A DNA stretch of 64,000 bases from Streptomyces cadmiisoli (GTDB lineage: Bacteria > Actinomycetota > Actinomycetes > Streptomycetales > Streptomycetaceae). The stretch covers positions 3,782,001-3,846,000 of the forward strand of contig NZ_CP030073.1 of assembly GCF_003261055.1 (NCBI RefSeq), given 5' to 3'. Positions 17,502 to 25,031 of this stretch are shown piece by piece. The first letter of the stretch is position 1. Every line of letters begins with the position of its first letter. The position numbers were made by a program, and so were the translations under genes. Below the pieces are notes generated by a model. It worked only from the letters and a program-made list of their open reading frames with translations, ran no database searches and was not told the DNA's origin.

Positions 17502-17984
17502 ATGTCCACCACCGAGACCACCGCTTCCGGGATCGGCCCCGTCGAGGGCGGCTCCGTCTACACGGTCGACAACCCGGCGCCCTTCATCGAGCCCCCGCGC
17601 AAGCGTACGAAGAAGACGCCGAAGAGCACCCGCGGCAACTTCGAGATGGCCGCGTGGCTGTTCATGCGGCTGTCCGGCATCGTCCTCGTCGTCCTGGTCA
17701 TCGGCCACCTGCTGATCCAGCTCGTGCTGGACGGCGGCGTCTCCAAGATCGGCTTCGCCTTCGTGGCCGGCCGCTGGGCGTCCCCGTTCTGGCAGGTCTG
17801 GGACCTGGCGATGCTGTGGCTCGCGATGCTGCACGGCACCAACGGCCTGCGCACGGTCATCAACGACTACGCGGAGCGCACGAACACGCGCCTGTGGCTG
17901 AAGGGCCTGCTGTACACCGCCACGGTGTTCACGATCCTGCTGGGCACGCTGGTGATCTTCACCTTCGACCCGAACATCCGCTAG
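17502..17984 (+). CDS. sdhD: Succinate dehydrogenase hydrophobic membrane anchor subunit
   Basis: 160 aa. A 45-residue cytosolic N-terminus with a basic stretch ([15 protein letters not shown]) precedes three membrane helices: [40 protein letters not shown] and [26 protein letters not shown] and LHGTNG contribute conserved His residues for haem binding. With SdhC it anchors SdhA/SdhB to the inner face of the membrane. It lies between sdhC and sdhA in the operon. Confidence 0.95.
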   Translation: MSTTETTASGIGPVEGGSVYTVDNPAPFIEPPRKRTKKTPKSTRGNFEMAAWLFMRLSGIVLVVLVIGHLLIQLVLDGGVSKIGFAFVAGRWASPFWQVWDLAMLWLAMLHGTNGLRTVINDYAERTNTRLWLKGLLYTATVFTILLGTLVIFTFDPNIR

Positions 17985-18006
17985 GCACGGGGCTGAGGTA
18001 TTCCTG

Positions 18007-19761
18007 ATGAAGATCCACAAGTACGACACCGTCATCGTCGGCGCCGGCGGCGCCGGTATGCGCGCCGCCATCGAGGCGACCAAGCGCAGCCGCACCGCGG
18101 TCCTGACCAAGCTCTACCCGACCCGCTCCCACACGGGCGCCGCGCAGGGCGGCATGGCCGCCGCGCTGGCCAACGTGGAGGAGGACAACTGGGAGTGGCA
18201 CACCTTCGACACGGTCAAGGGCGGTGACTACCTGGTCGACCAGGACGCCGCCGAGATCCTGGCGAAGGAGGCCATCGACTCGGTCCTCGACCTGGAGAAG
18301 ATGGGCCTGCCGTTCAACCGGACGCCCGACGGCACCATCGACCAGCGCCGCTTCGGCGGTCACAGCCGCAACCACGGCGAGGCGCCGGTCCGCCGCTCCT
18401 GCTACGCGGCCGACCGCACCGGCCACATGATCCTCCAGACGCTGTACCAGAACTGCGTCAAGGAGGGCGTGGAGTTCTTCAACGAGTTCTACGTCCTGGA
18501 CCAGCTGATCACCGAGGTCGACGGCGTCAAGCGGTCGTCCGGTGTCGTCGCCTACGAGCTGGCGACCGGCGAGATCCACATCTTCCAGGCGAAGGCCGTG
18601 ATCTACGCGTCCGGCGGCACCGGCAAGTTCTTCAAGGTCACGTCCAACGCGCACACGCTGACCGGTGACGGCCAGGCCGCCGTGTACCGGCGCGGTCTGC
18701 CGCTGGAGGACATGGAGTTCTTCCAGTTCCACCCGACCGGCATCTGGCGCATGGGCATCCTGCTGACGGAGGGCGCCCGCGGTGAGGGCGGCATCCTGCG
18801 CAACAAGGACGGCGAGCGCTTCATGGAGAAGTACGCGCCGGTCATGAAGGACCTCGCCTCGCGTGACGTCGTGTCCCGCTCCATCTACACGGAGATCCGC
18901 GAGGGCCGCGGCTGCGGTCCCGAGGGCGACCACGTGTACCTGGACCTGACGCACCTTCCGCCGGAGCAGCTGGACGCCAAGCTGCCCGACATCACCGAGT
19001 TCGCGCGGACCTACCTCGGCATCGAGCCCTACACGGACCCGATCCCGATCCAGCCGACCGCGCACTACGCGATGGGCGGCATCCCGACCAACGTCCAGGG
19101 CGAGGTCCTCGCCGACAACACGACGGTCGTCCCCGGCCTGTACGCGGCCGGCGAGGTCGCCTGCGTCTCCGTGCACGGAGCGAACCGGCTGGGCACGAAC
19201 TCGCTGCTGGACATCAACGTGTTCGGCCGCCGGGCCGGTATCGCGGCGGCGGAGTACGCGCAGAAGGCGGAGTTCGTCGAGCTGCCGGAGAACCCGGAGT
19301 CGCTCGTCATCGAGCAGATCGAGCACCTGCGGACGTCCACCGGGACCGAGCGGGTGGCGACCCTGCGCCGTGAGCTCCAGGAGACCATGGACGCCAACGT
19401 CATGGTGTTCCGTACGGAGCAGACGATCAAGACGGCCGTGGAGAAGATCGCCGAGCTGCGCGAGCGCTACCGGAACGTCGCGATCCAGGACAAGGGCAAG
19501 CGGTTCAACACGGACCTCCTGGAGGCCGTCGAGCTGGGCAACCTGCTCGACCTGGCCGAGGTCATGGCGGTGTCCGCACTGGCCCGCAAGGAGTCCCGCG
19601 GCGGTCACTACCGCGAGGACTACCCGAACCGCGACGACGTCAACTTCATGCGCCACACCATGGCGTACCGCGAGGTCGGCGCCGACGGCACCGAAACCGT
19701 CCGTCTCGACTACAAGCCGGTCGTCCAGACCCGCTACCAGCCGATGGAGCGTAAGTACTGA
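18007..19761 (+). CDS. sdhA: Succinate dehydrogenase flavoprotein subunit
   Basis: 584 aa, the usual length. It has the FAD-binding Rossmann motif [16 protein letters not shown], the histidyl-FAD attachment region [11 protein letters not shown], and the active-site segment [20 protein letters not shown] with [14 protein letters not shown] later. It oxidises succinate to fumarate in the TCA cycle, on the cytosolic side. Its TGA stop overlaps the sdhB ATG (TGATGG), so the two subunits are translationally coupled. Confidence 0.98.
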   Translation: MKIHKYDTVIVGAGGAGMRAAIEATKRSRTAVLTKLYPTRSHTGAAQGGMAAALANVEEDNWEWHTFDTVKGGDYLVDQDAAEILAKEAIDSVLDLEKMGLPFNRTPDGTIDQRRFGGHSRNHGEAPVRRSCYAADRTGHMILQTLYQNCVKEGVEFFNEFYVLDQLITEVDGVKRSSGVVAYELATGEIHIFQAKAVIYASGGTGKFFKVTSNAHTLTGDGQAAVYRRGLPLEDMEFFQFHPTGIWRMGILLTEGARGEGGILRNKDGERFMEKYAPVMKDLASRDVVSRSIYTEIREGRGCGPEGDHVYLDLTHLPPEQLDAKLPDITEFARTYLGIEPYTDPIPIQPTAHYAMGGIPTNVQGEVLADNTTVVPGLYAAGEVACVSVHGANRLGTNSLLDINVFGRRAGIAAAEYAQKAEFVELPENPESLVIEQIEHLRTSTGTERVATLRRELQETMDANVMVFRTEQTIKTAVEKIAELRERYRNVAIQDKGKRFNTDLLEAVELGNLLDLAEVMAVSALARKESRGGHYREDYPNRDDVNFMRHTMAYREVGADGTETVRLDYKPVVQTRYQPMERKY

Positions 19762-20522
19762 TGGCTACCCCCGTTCTGGACAAGGTCGAGGCGGAATCCA
19801 CCTCCTCGCCCTACATCACCGTGACCTTCCGGGTCCGCCGCTTCAACCCGGAGGTCTCCGCGGAGGCCACCTGGGAAGACTTCCAGCTGGAGATCGACCC
19901 CAAGGAGCGTGTCCTCGACGGCCTCCACAAGATCAAGTGGGACATCGACGGCACCCTGACCTTCCGCCGCTCCTGCGCGCACGGCATCTGCGGCTCCGAC
20001 GCCATGCGGATCAACGGCAAGAACCGCCTCGCGTGCAAGACGCTGATCAAGGACATCAACCCCGACAAGCCGATCACGGTCGAGCCCATCAAGGGCCTGA
20101 CGGTCCTGAAGGACCTGGTCGTGGACATGGAGCCGTTCTTCCAGGCGTACCGGGACGTGATGCCCTTCCTGATCACGAAGGACACCAACGAGCCGACGCG
20201 TGAGCGTTTCCAGACGGCCGAGGACCGCGAGCGCTTCGACGACACGACGAAGTGCATCCTGTGCGCCGCCTGCACGTCCTCGTGCCCGGTCTTCTGGAAC
20301 GACGGCCAGTACTTCGGCCCGGCGGCCATCGTCAACGCCCACCGCTTCATCTTCGACTCGCGCGACGAGGCGGGAGAGCAGCGGCTGGAGATCCTCAACG
20401 ACCGTGACGGTGTGTGGCGCTGCCGCACCACGTTCAACTGCACGGACGCCTGCCCGCGCGGCATCGAGGTGACGAAGGCGATCGCCGAGGTCAAGAAGGC
20501 ACTGATCACCCGGCGGTTCTGA
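19761..20522 (+). CDS. sdhB: Succinate dehydrogenase iron-sulfur subunit
   Basis: 253 aa. The N-terminal plant-type ferredoxin domain holds the [2Fe-2S] ligands (RRSCAHGICGSDAMRING and later NRLAC); the C-terminal domain has CILCAACTSSCPVFW and CTDACPRGIEVTKAI for the [4Fe-4S] and [3Fe-4S] centres. It relays electrons from FAD to the quinone site in SdhC/D. Last gene of the operon, followed within 20 bp by a strong hairpin. Confidence 0.97.
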   Translation: MATPVLDKVEAESTSSPYITVTFRVRRFNPEVSAEATWEDFQLEIDPKERVLDGLHKIKWDIDGTLTFRRSCAHGICGSDAMRINGKNRLACKTLIKDINPDKPITVEPIKGLTVLKDLVVDMEPFFQAYRDVMPFLITKDTNEPTRERFQTAEDRERFDDTTKCILCAACTSSCPVFWNDGQYFGPAAIVNAHRFIFDSRDEAGEQRLEILNDRDGVWRCRTTFNCTDACPRGIEVTKAIAEVKKALITRRF

Positions 20523-20537
20523 CGTCCTCTCCGCTTC

Positions 20538-20590
20538 GCCCGTGAGGGCCCCGTGACCGGTGAAACACCGGAGACGGGGCCCTCACGGGC
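20538..20590. terminator. Strong bidirectional terminator after sdhB
   Basis: A perfect 17-bp inverted repeat: 20538-20554 (GCCCGTGAGGGCCCCGT) pairs with 20574-20590. The 19-nt loop contains a second small hairpin (CCGG TGAAACA CCGG). It separates the sdh operon from the convergent DUF4132 gene ending at 20648. Confidence 0.88.
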
Positions 20591-20647
20591 GTCACGGCCA
20601 CTTCACCCGAGGGGCCTTCCGAACGGGGGTTCCGCACTCGTTCCGGA

Positions 20648-22852
20648 CTACAGCTGGCTGAGGATCGTCGGGTCGGTGATCTTTGTGTCGTCGGCCAGCA
20701 TCATCGCCTTGCTGAGGATCACCGCGAGCATCCGGTCCCCCTCGTACGGCAGGTAACCCGGCTGCGGGGACGACGGGTTGGACTTCGGGACGATGCACAG
20801 GTACTGGTCGTTCGGGGTCATCAGGATGTTGCCCGAGCCGAGGTGGATCTTGTACGTGTGGCGCTCGCCCTTCACGTGCAGGAAGCGGCCCTCCAGGGTG
20901 CAGCGGTCGGCGACGGCCAGCCGGGGTATCAGGCGTTCGAGCAGGGTGCGGCGGGTCTCGGCGCTCTGGCTCAGCTCGCCGAAGCCGTACGACGTCCAGT
21001 ACTCGCGGAAGCGGCCCTCGGGGCCGCCGTCCTGCCACGTCGGGTCGTTGCCGACGCTCGCGACACCGACGAACAGGTCGACGTCGCGCAGGACTTCGGA
21101 CAGCACGAGCGGTGGGATCTCGGCGAGGGGGATCGGGTCGACCCGGGCCGTGTCGTCGGGCAGCCACATGCGGTACTCGCCGCCGTAGCAGTGCGCCCAG
21201 TTCTCCGGGGCGCCGATCGGGTAGAAGCGGACCTGGTCGGTGCGCAGGCGCAGGTAGCTGCCGGATTCCGTGGTGTCGACGCCGTAGTCCTCGCCCTCGC
21301 CCTCGATCCAGTACTCGGCGCGCAGGCCCCACTGCGGCAGTTCGCGGGTGGCCGGCGGCGCCTCGTCGTCGACGCACAGACGGAGCTTGTTGCGCCAGCC
21401 CCGGACGGCGGCCAGGGAGTGGAACTGGTGCTGCCGCAGAATGTGCGCCGCGAACCGGTTGGAGTAGGTGCCCGTGGCGCGCTCCGCGTCGGTGAGCAGG
21501 TACACCTCCCGGTGGGCCTGCTTGAACGGCTGGGTGATGCCGTGGCGCTCCAGCCAGTCCCGCCAGGCGACGATCCGGGCGGGTTCGTCGCCGACCGGGT
21601 GCCACAGCCCGACGTCGCCGCCGCCGGTCACCGGGTCGTCGGTGAGGGTGCGCAGCGCTCCGTCCGCGAATCCGACCGTGGTGCCGTCGACCGTCCACAG
21701 CAGGCGGCGGGCGAGGGTGCCGATCAGCGGATGGTCCAGGTAGCGCTCGCGCCACGTGTCGTAGGACCAGGTGCGCCGGGCGAGGAACTGGCGGTCCATG
21801 CGCTCGCTCTGCGCGGAGAGCATCTTGTCGATGTCCTTGACCGCGGCCTTCAGCTCCTTGAGCTCCTCGGCATGGTCCCGCTTCACGGCCGCGGGGACGC
21901 TCTTGACCTCCTTGCCGGCCGCGTTGCGCCAGCTGAGCTGCGCCTTGGCTCCGTGCACCACGACGAGGGCGGTCGCGTCGCCCAGCCGGTGGTGGGCCCG
22001 GCCGACCTCGGTCAGTCCGTAGGCGGGCACCGCCAGTTCCTCGATCTCCTCGCGGCTGAGGCCCATCGCCTCGGCCCGCGCGTCGAGCGCGGTGTTGAGC
22101 AGTTTGAGGGTGCCCTTGTAGGTGACGCGGGTGGCCAGGCGGGCCAGTTCGGCGAGGGCGGCCTCGCCGTCGAGGCGGGCGAGGGCGTTGACCCCGGCGT
22201 TGGCGACCTTGGGGTTCACCGGTCCGAGGCCGGGGACCTTGCGCAGCGCCGTCTCGACGAGGGCACCGAGGACCCGGGCGGACTCGGCGCGGGCGGGCAG
22301 GAAGGACAGCAGCCAGGTGATGCCGCGCAGCGCGTTGGCGTTGTACGCGTCGAAGGCGGCGTTGGCGTACGAGCCTTCGTAGGCCAGGTGCAGCGGGTGC
22401 GTGCGGGGCCGGCCGACGAGGGGCAGCCAGGACAGCAGCCGCTCGCGCGCCGCGTCCGCGCCGACGGCGCCGATCAGTGTGCGGCCGGCCTCCTCCCACT
22501 TCGCCGTGGGGCGGGTGGCGGTGGCGGTGGCCGCGTGCGCGAGCAGCCGGTGCCAGTCCTCACCGAGCCCGTCCAGCTCCTTCAGCGCCTGGTCCGACCA
22601 GGCCTCGCCGGGGTTGAGGACGGGGCCGGGGATCCGCCGGACGAGTGCGCCCAGTCTGCTCGCTCCGTTCCACAGCGTCAGCTGCGAGCGGCGGATCACG
22701 GCGACGAACAGCCCCGGCAGTTCGCGCCCCTCGGCGAGCTCGCGGTCCGCGATGCGGATCAGACCGTCGACGTCGTACTGCGTGTCCAGCTCGGCGGCGG
22801 CGCGCATCAGCGCGGACCGGCCCTCGTGCGACAGTTCGTCGGCCGTGTTCAT
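20648..22852 (-). CDS. DUF4132 (MolR-like) domain protein
   Basis: 734 aa, soluble. The N-terminal two thirds are helical and repeat-like (LAELARLATRVTYKGTLKLL ... HLAYEGSYANAAFDAYNANAL); the DUF4132 region follows, with HGITQPFKQAHREVYLLTD, TGTYSNRFAAHILRQHQF and SYLRLRTDQVRFYP, and the chain ends ILSQL. The function of this family is not established; it turns up in regulatory and conflict-type gene clusters. The ATG at 22852 shares a base with the stop of the small upstream gene (TGATG), so both are made together and probably act together. Confidence 0.85.
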   Translation of the reverse strand: MNTADELSHEGRSALMRAAAELDTQYDVDGLIRIADRELAEGRELPGLFVAVIRRSQLTLWNGASRLGALVRRIPGPVLNPGEAWSDQALKELDGLGEDWHRLLAHAATATATRPTAKWEEAGRTLIGAVGADAARERLLSWLPLVGRPRTHPLHLAYEGSYANAAFDAYNANALRGITWLLSFLPARAESARVLGALVETALRKVPGLGPVNPKVANAGVNALARLDGEAALAELARLATRVTYKGTLKLLNTALDARAEAMGLSREEIEELAVPAYGLTEVGRAHHRLGDATALVVVHGAKAQLSWRNAAGKEVKSVPAAVKRDHAEELKELKAAVKDIDKMLSAQSERMDRQFLARRTWSYDTWRERYLDHPLIGTLARRLLWTVDGTTVGFADGALRTLTDDPVTGGGDVGLWHPVGDEPARIVAWRDWLERHGITQPFKQAHREVYLLTDAERATGTYSNRFAAHILRQHQFHSLAAVRGWRNKLRLCVDDEAPPATRELPQWGLRAEYWIEGEGEDYGVDTTESGSYLRLRTDQVRFYPIGAPENWAHCYGGEYRMWLPDDTARVDPIPLAEIPPLVLSEVLRDVDLFVGVASVGNDPTWQDGGPEGRFREYWTSYGFGELSQSAETRRTLLERLIPRLAVADRCTLEGRFLHVKGERHTYKIHLGSGNILMTPNDQYLCIVPKSNPSSPQPGYLPYEGDRMLAVILSKAMMLADDTKITDPTILSQL

Positions 22853-23244
22853 CAGCCACCCACCAGCGGGACGAGCTTCAGGAACGTGACCTCGGTGCCG
22901 AGACCGAGGTCGATCTCCTCGTCCGCCTCGGTGACCTGCCGGTCCCCGACCAGCACGAGGAAGCCGTTCCCGGCGAACGCGCGGAGCGCCAGCTCGGTCT
23001 GCCGCTCGGGGTCTATCCGGCGGGGGGTGCGCAACGCGTACCCGTTCAGCACGCGCTCCGTGTCCTCGGGCTGCACGAGGCCCTGGAACACGCCCGGCGT
23101 GCGCGCGTTGTACTCGGCGACCTCCTGGAAGACCCGACGCCGGATCAACTCACCTACGGTGAGCCGCTCCTCGGCGACGGCCAGCTCCCAGCCCGCGCCC
23201 CTGTCCCCGGTCGTCGTCTCGTCGACGAACGTCACGATTGCCAT
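22852..23244 (-). CDS. Small ubiquitin-like (beta-grasp) protein ending in Gly-Gly
   Basis: 130 aa from ATG 23244. The N-terminus (MAIVTFVDETTTGD ... GWELAVAEERLTVGELIRRR) reads as beta-hairpin plus helix. The C-terminal 36 residues resemble ubiquitin residues 43-76 in spacing and character: FLVLVGDRQV, then EEIDLGLGTEVTFLKLVPLVGG (split here as EEIDLGLGTEV and TFLKLVPLVGG) against ubiquitin's STLHLVLRLRGG. The chain stops exactly after the Gly-Gly, as mature conjugated modifiers do. An insert of about 45 residues sits between the helix and the third strand. It is coupled to the DUF4132 gene. No E1-, E2- or JAB-like gene is visible in this window. The fold is inferred by eye. Confidence 0.7.
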   Translation of the reverse strand: MAIVTFVDETTTGDRGAGWELAVAEERLTVGELIRRRVFQEVAEYNARTPGVFQGLVQPEDTERVLNGYALRTPRRIDPERQTELALRAFAGNGFLVLVGDRQVTEADEEIDLGLGTEVTFLKLVPLVGG

Positions 23245-23601
23245 GTCGCCGAATGTAGAGCCCACCACTGACAACGGGCCGCCGGGCGGGCAGCGCGGGT
23301 GCCCAGATGGGGAGCGCGGGTGTCCGGGCGGGACGCCGCGCCCGTCGGAGGGGTCCCGGGGTCCCCGGGCGCCGGGTCCGGCGCGGTCGGGGGATCGTGC
23401 GGCCGCAGGACCGGTCCGTCGCTTCTGCCACCGCCGGATGCGGGGAGCCCGCCGCATCGCCCCTCCCCGACCACGCAGCCCCCGGCCCGCTCCACCCCGC
23501 GCCCTCCCTTCCCCCTCCCCCTCACCTCAACGAGTGATCACATGGTCGGACCACGGTTCGGTGACCGCGGTCCCGGCCCGCCTCCCCCCTAGCCTGATGA
23601 C
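23245..23601. other. Divergent intergenic region
   Basis: 357 bp between the minus-strand ubiquitin-like/DUF4132 pair and the plus-strand VOC gene. It must hold promoters for both. Short GC-rich repeats of AGCGCGGGTG occur near 23293-23325. The stretch around 23535-23570 (TGATCACATGGTCGGACCAC) is less GC-rich and contains the palindrome TGGTCGGACCA. I see no supportable gene. Confidence 0.45.
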
Positions 23602-24012
23602 ATGTCAGATGACGAGTCGTACGAGCTGCTCGGTTTCGACAACGTGCTGCTGCCGGTCGGGGATCTCGACGAGGCGGTGAACTTCTACGAGCGCGCCGGG
23701 TTCACGACCGGCTTCCGGCTGGACGAGGCCGGGATCGCGCTGCTGAAGGTCGGGGGTGAGACGCCCGGGATCCTGCTGCGGCAGGAGCACGAGTTCGGGC
23801 ACCGCCCGCCGCCGTGGCCCTCGGCGCGGCTGTGGGTGGAGGTGCCGGACGCCCGGACGGCCGCGCGCGTCCTGACCGACGCCGGCATCCCCCTCCTCGA
23901 CGAGCCGTCCGCCGTGGCCACGGGCTGGACCGTCGAGGTCGCCGACCCGTGGGGCAACGTCCTGGGGTTCACCGACTACAGCAAGCGGCCGGAGCTGGGC
24001 CGCAGGCTCTGA
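23602..24012 (+). CDS. VOC (glyoxalase/bleomycin-resistance-like) family protein
   Basis: 136 aa, a single vicinal-oxygen-chelate unit: FDNVLLPVGDLDEAVNFYERAGF at the start (shown only to mark the motif LPVGDLDEAVNFYER), then a second half ending VEVADPWGNVLGFTDYSKRP, typical of glyoxalase/lyase-like proteins that bind a metal and a small molecule. The substrate cannot be told. The TetR gene follows after 46 bp on the same strand and may be co-transcribed. Confidence 0.85.
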   Translation: MSDDESYELLGFDNVLLPVGDLDEAVNFYERAGFTTGFRLDEAGIALLKVGGETPGILLRQEHEFGHRPPPWPSARLWVEVPDARTAARVLTDAGIPLLDEPSAVATGWTVEVADPWGNVLGFTDYSKRPELGRRL

Positions 24013-24058
24013 CGCCCGCCACGGGACCGGCGCTTCCGGCTGACTAGGCTCTCTTCCC

Positions 24059-24835
24059 GTGGCCGCGAAGAACGACAGCCCTCCACCGAGCGACCGGACC
24101 GCTGCGGACGGGCCGCCCGGCGAGGGCGGTGCCCCGAGCAAGTCCGAACAGACCCGTGCGCTGATCCTGGAGACGGCGATGCGGCTGTTCCGGGAGCGGG
24201 GGTACGACAAGACCACCATGCGGGCCATCGCGCGGGAGGCGGGTGTCTCCGTCGGCAACGCGTACTACTACTTCGACGGCAAGGAACACCTGATCCAGGG
24301 CTTCTACGACCGGATCGCCGCCGATCACCGGGAGGCGGTCCGCGAGGTCCTGGACCGGGAGACCGGCCTGGAGGCGCGGCTCGCGGGTGTGCTGAAGGCC
24401 TGGCTGGACGTGGCCACGCCGTACCACGAGTTCGCGGTGCAGTTCTTCAAGAACGCCGCCGATCCCGACAGCCCGCTCAGCCCCTTCTCCCCTGAGTCGG
24501 AGCACGCGCGCGTGGAGGCGGTCGGCGTGCACCGGGAGGTCCTCACGGGTTCGAAGGCGCGGGTGCCGGCGGATCTGCGCGATGTGCTGCCCGAGTTGAT
24601 GTGGCTGGCCCAGATGGGCCTGTGCCTCTATTGGATCTTCGACCGGACCGAGGGGCGCGAGCGCAGCTACCGGCTGGCCGAGCGGGGGGCGCGGCTCACC
24701 GCCCGCGGGGTGTCCCTGGCCCGGTTCCGGGTACTGCGGCCGCTCGTGCACGAGGTGCACGAGCTGTTCACGGACTTTCTCCCGGGGATGGCCAGGGCCC
24801 TGCCGGATCCGGCGGGCAGGGCGCGGGGCGAGTGA
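24059..24835 (+). CDS. TetR-family transcriptional regulator
   Basis: 258 aa from GTG. A 30-residue acidic/Pro leader precedes the HTH: ALILETAMRLFRERGYDKTT, MRAIAREAGVSVGNAYYYFDGKEHL (helix-turn-helix with the YYYF contact region). The C-terminal ligand domain contains YHEFAVQFFKNAADPDSPLSP. Possible targets are the divergent-end MMPL gene (convergent here), the VOC gene or itself; no operator could be placed with certainty. Confidence 0.92.
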   Translation: MAAKNDSPPPSDRTAADGPPGEGGAPSKSEQTRALILETAMRLFRERGYDKTTMRAIAREAGVSVGNAYYYFDGKEHLIQGFYDRIAADHREAVREVLDRETGLEARLAGVLKAWLDVATPYHEFAVQFFKNAADPDSPLSPFSPESEHARVEAVGVHREVLTGSKARVPADLRDVLPELMWLAQMGLCLYWIFDRTEGRERSYRLAERGARLTARGVSLARFRVLRPLVHEVHELFTDFLPGMARALPDPAGRARGE

Positions 24836-24857
24836 TCGCCGCCGCGCCGAGGAACCT

Positions 24858-24917
24858 CCCCGAACGGTGCGGAAGCCCTGAGCCGTCAAGAAACCCCGAA
24901 CCGTGCGGAAGCCCTGA
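24858..24917. repeat. Intergenic 24-bp direct repeats and a second repeat family
   Basis: CCCCGAACGGTGCGGAAGCCCTGA at 24858-24881 recurs with one mismatch at 24894-24917 (period 36). Directly after, 24956-25015 contains another duplicated segment, GGTCGACGGCA-CCCGCC-CCGCAC. Both lie between convergent genes (TetR and MMPL). No hairpin with a U-run was seen, so these look like slippage-prone spacer rather than a classic terminator. Confidence 0.7.
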
Positions 24918-25031
24918 ACCGTGAGACGTCCCTCGGCGCCGGACGGCGGCGGGCCGGTCGACGGCAACCCGCCCCCACCGCACGGTCGACGGCACCCGCC
25001 CGCCGCACCGTCGACGGCCTTCCTCCCTCGC

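Noticed and set aside
17959-19656. A 565-codon open frame antisense to sdhA
   Set aside because: The translation is biased Val/Asp/Arg/Gly with no motifs; sdhA on the other strand is unambiguous.
20843-23680. A 945-codon plus-strand open frame across the DUF4132 region
   Set aside because: It is antisense to two coupled genes with family-level motifs, has no domain of its own and runs through their intergenic region.
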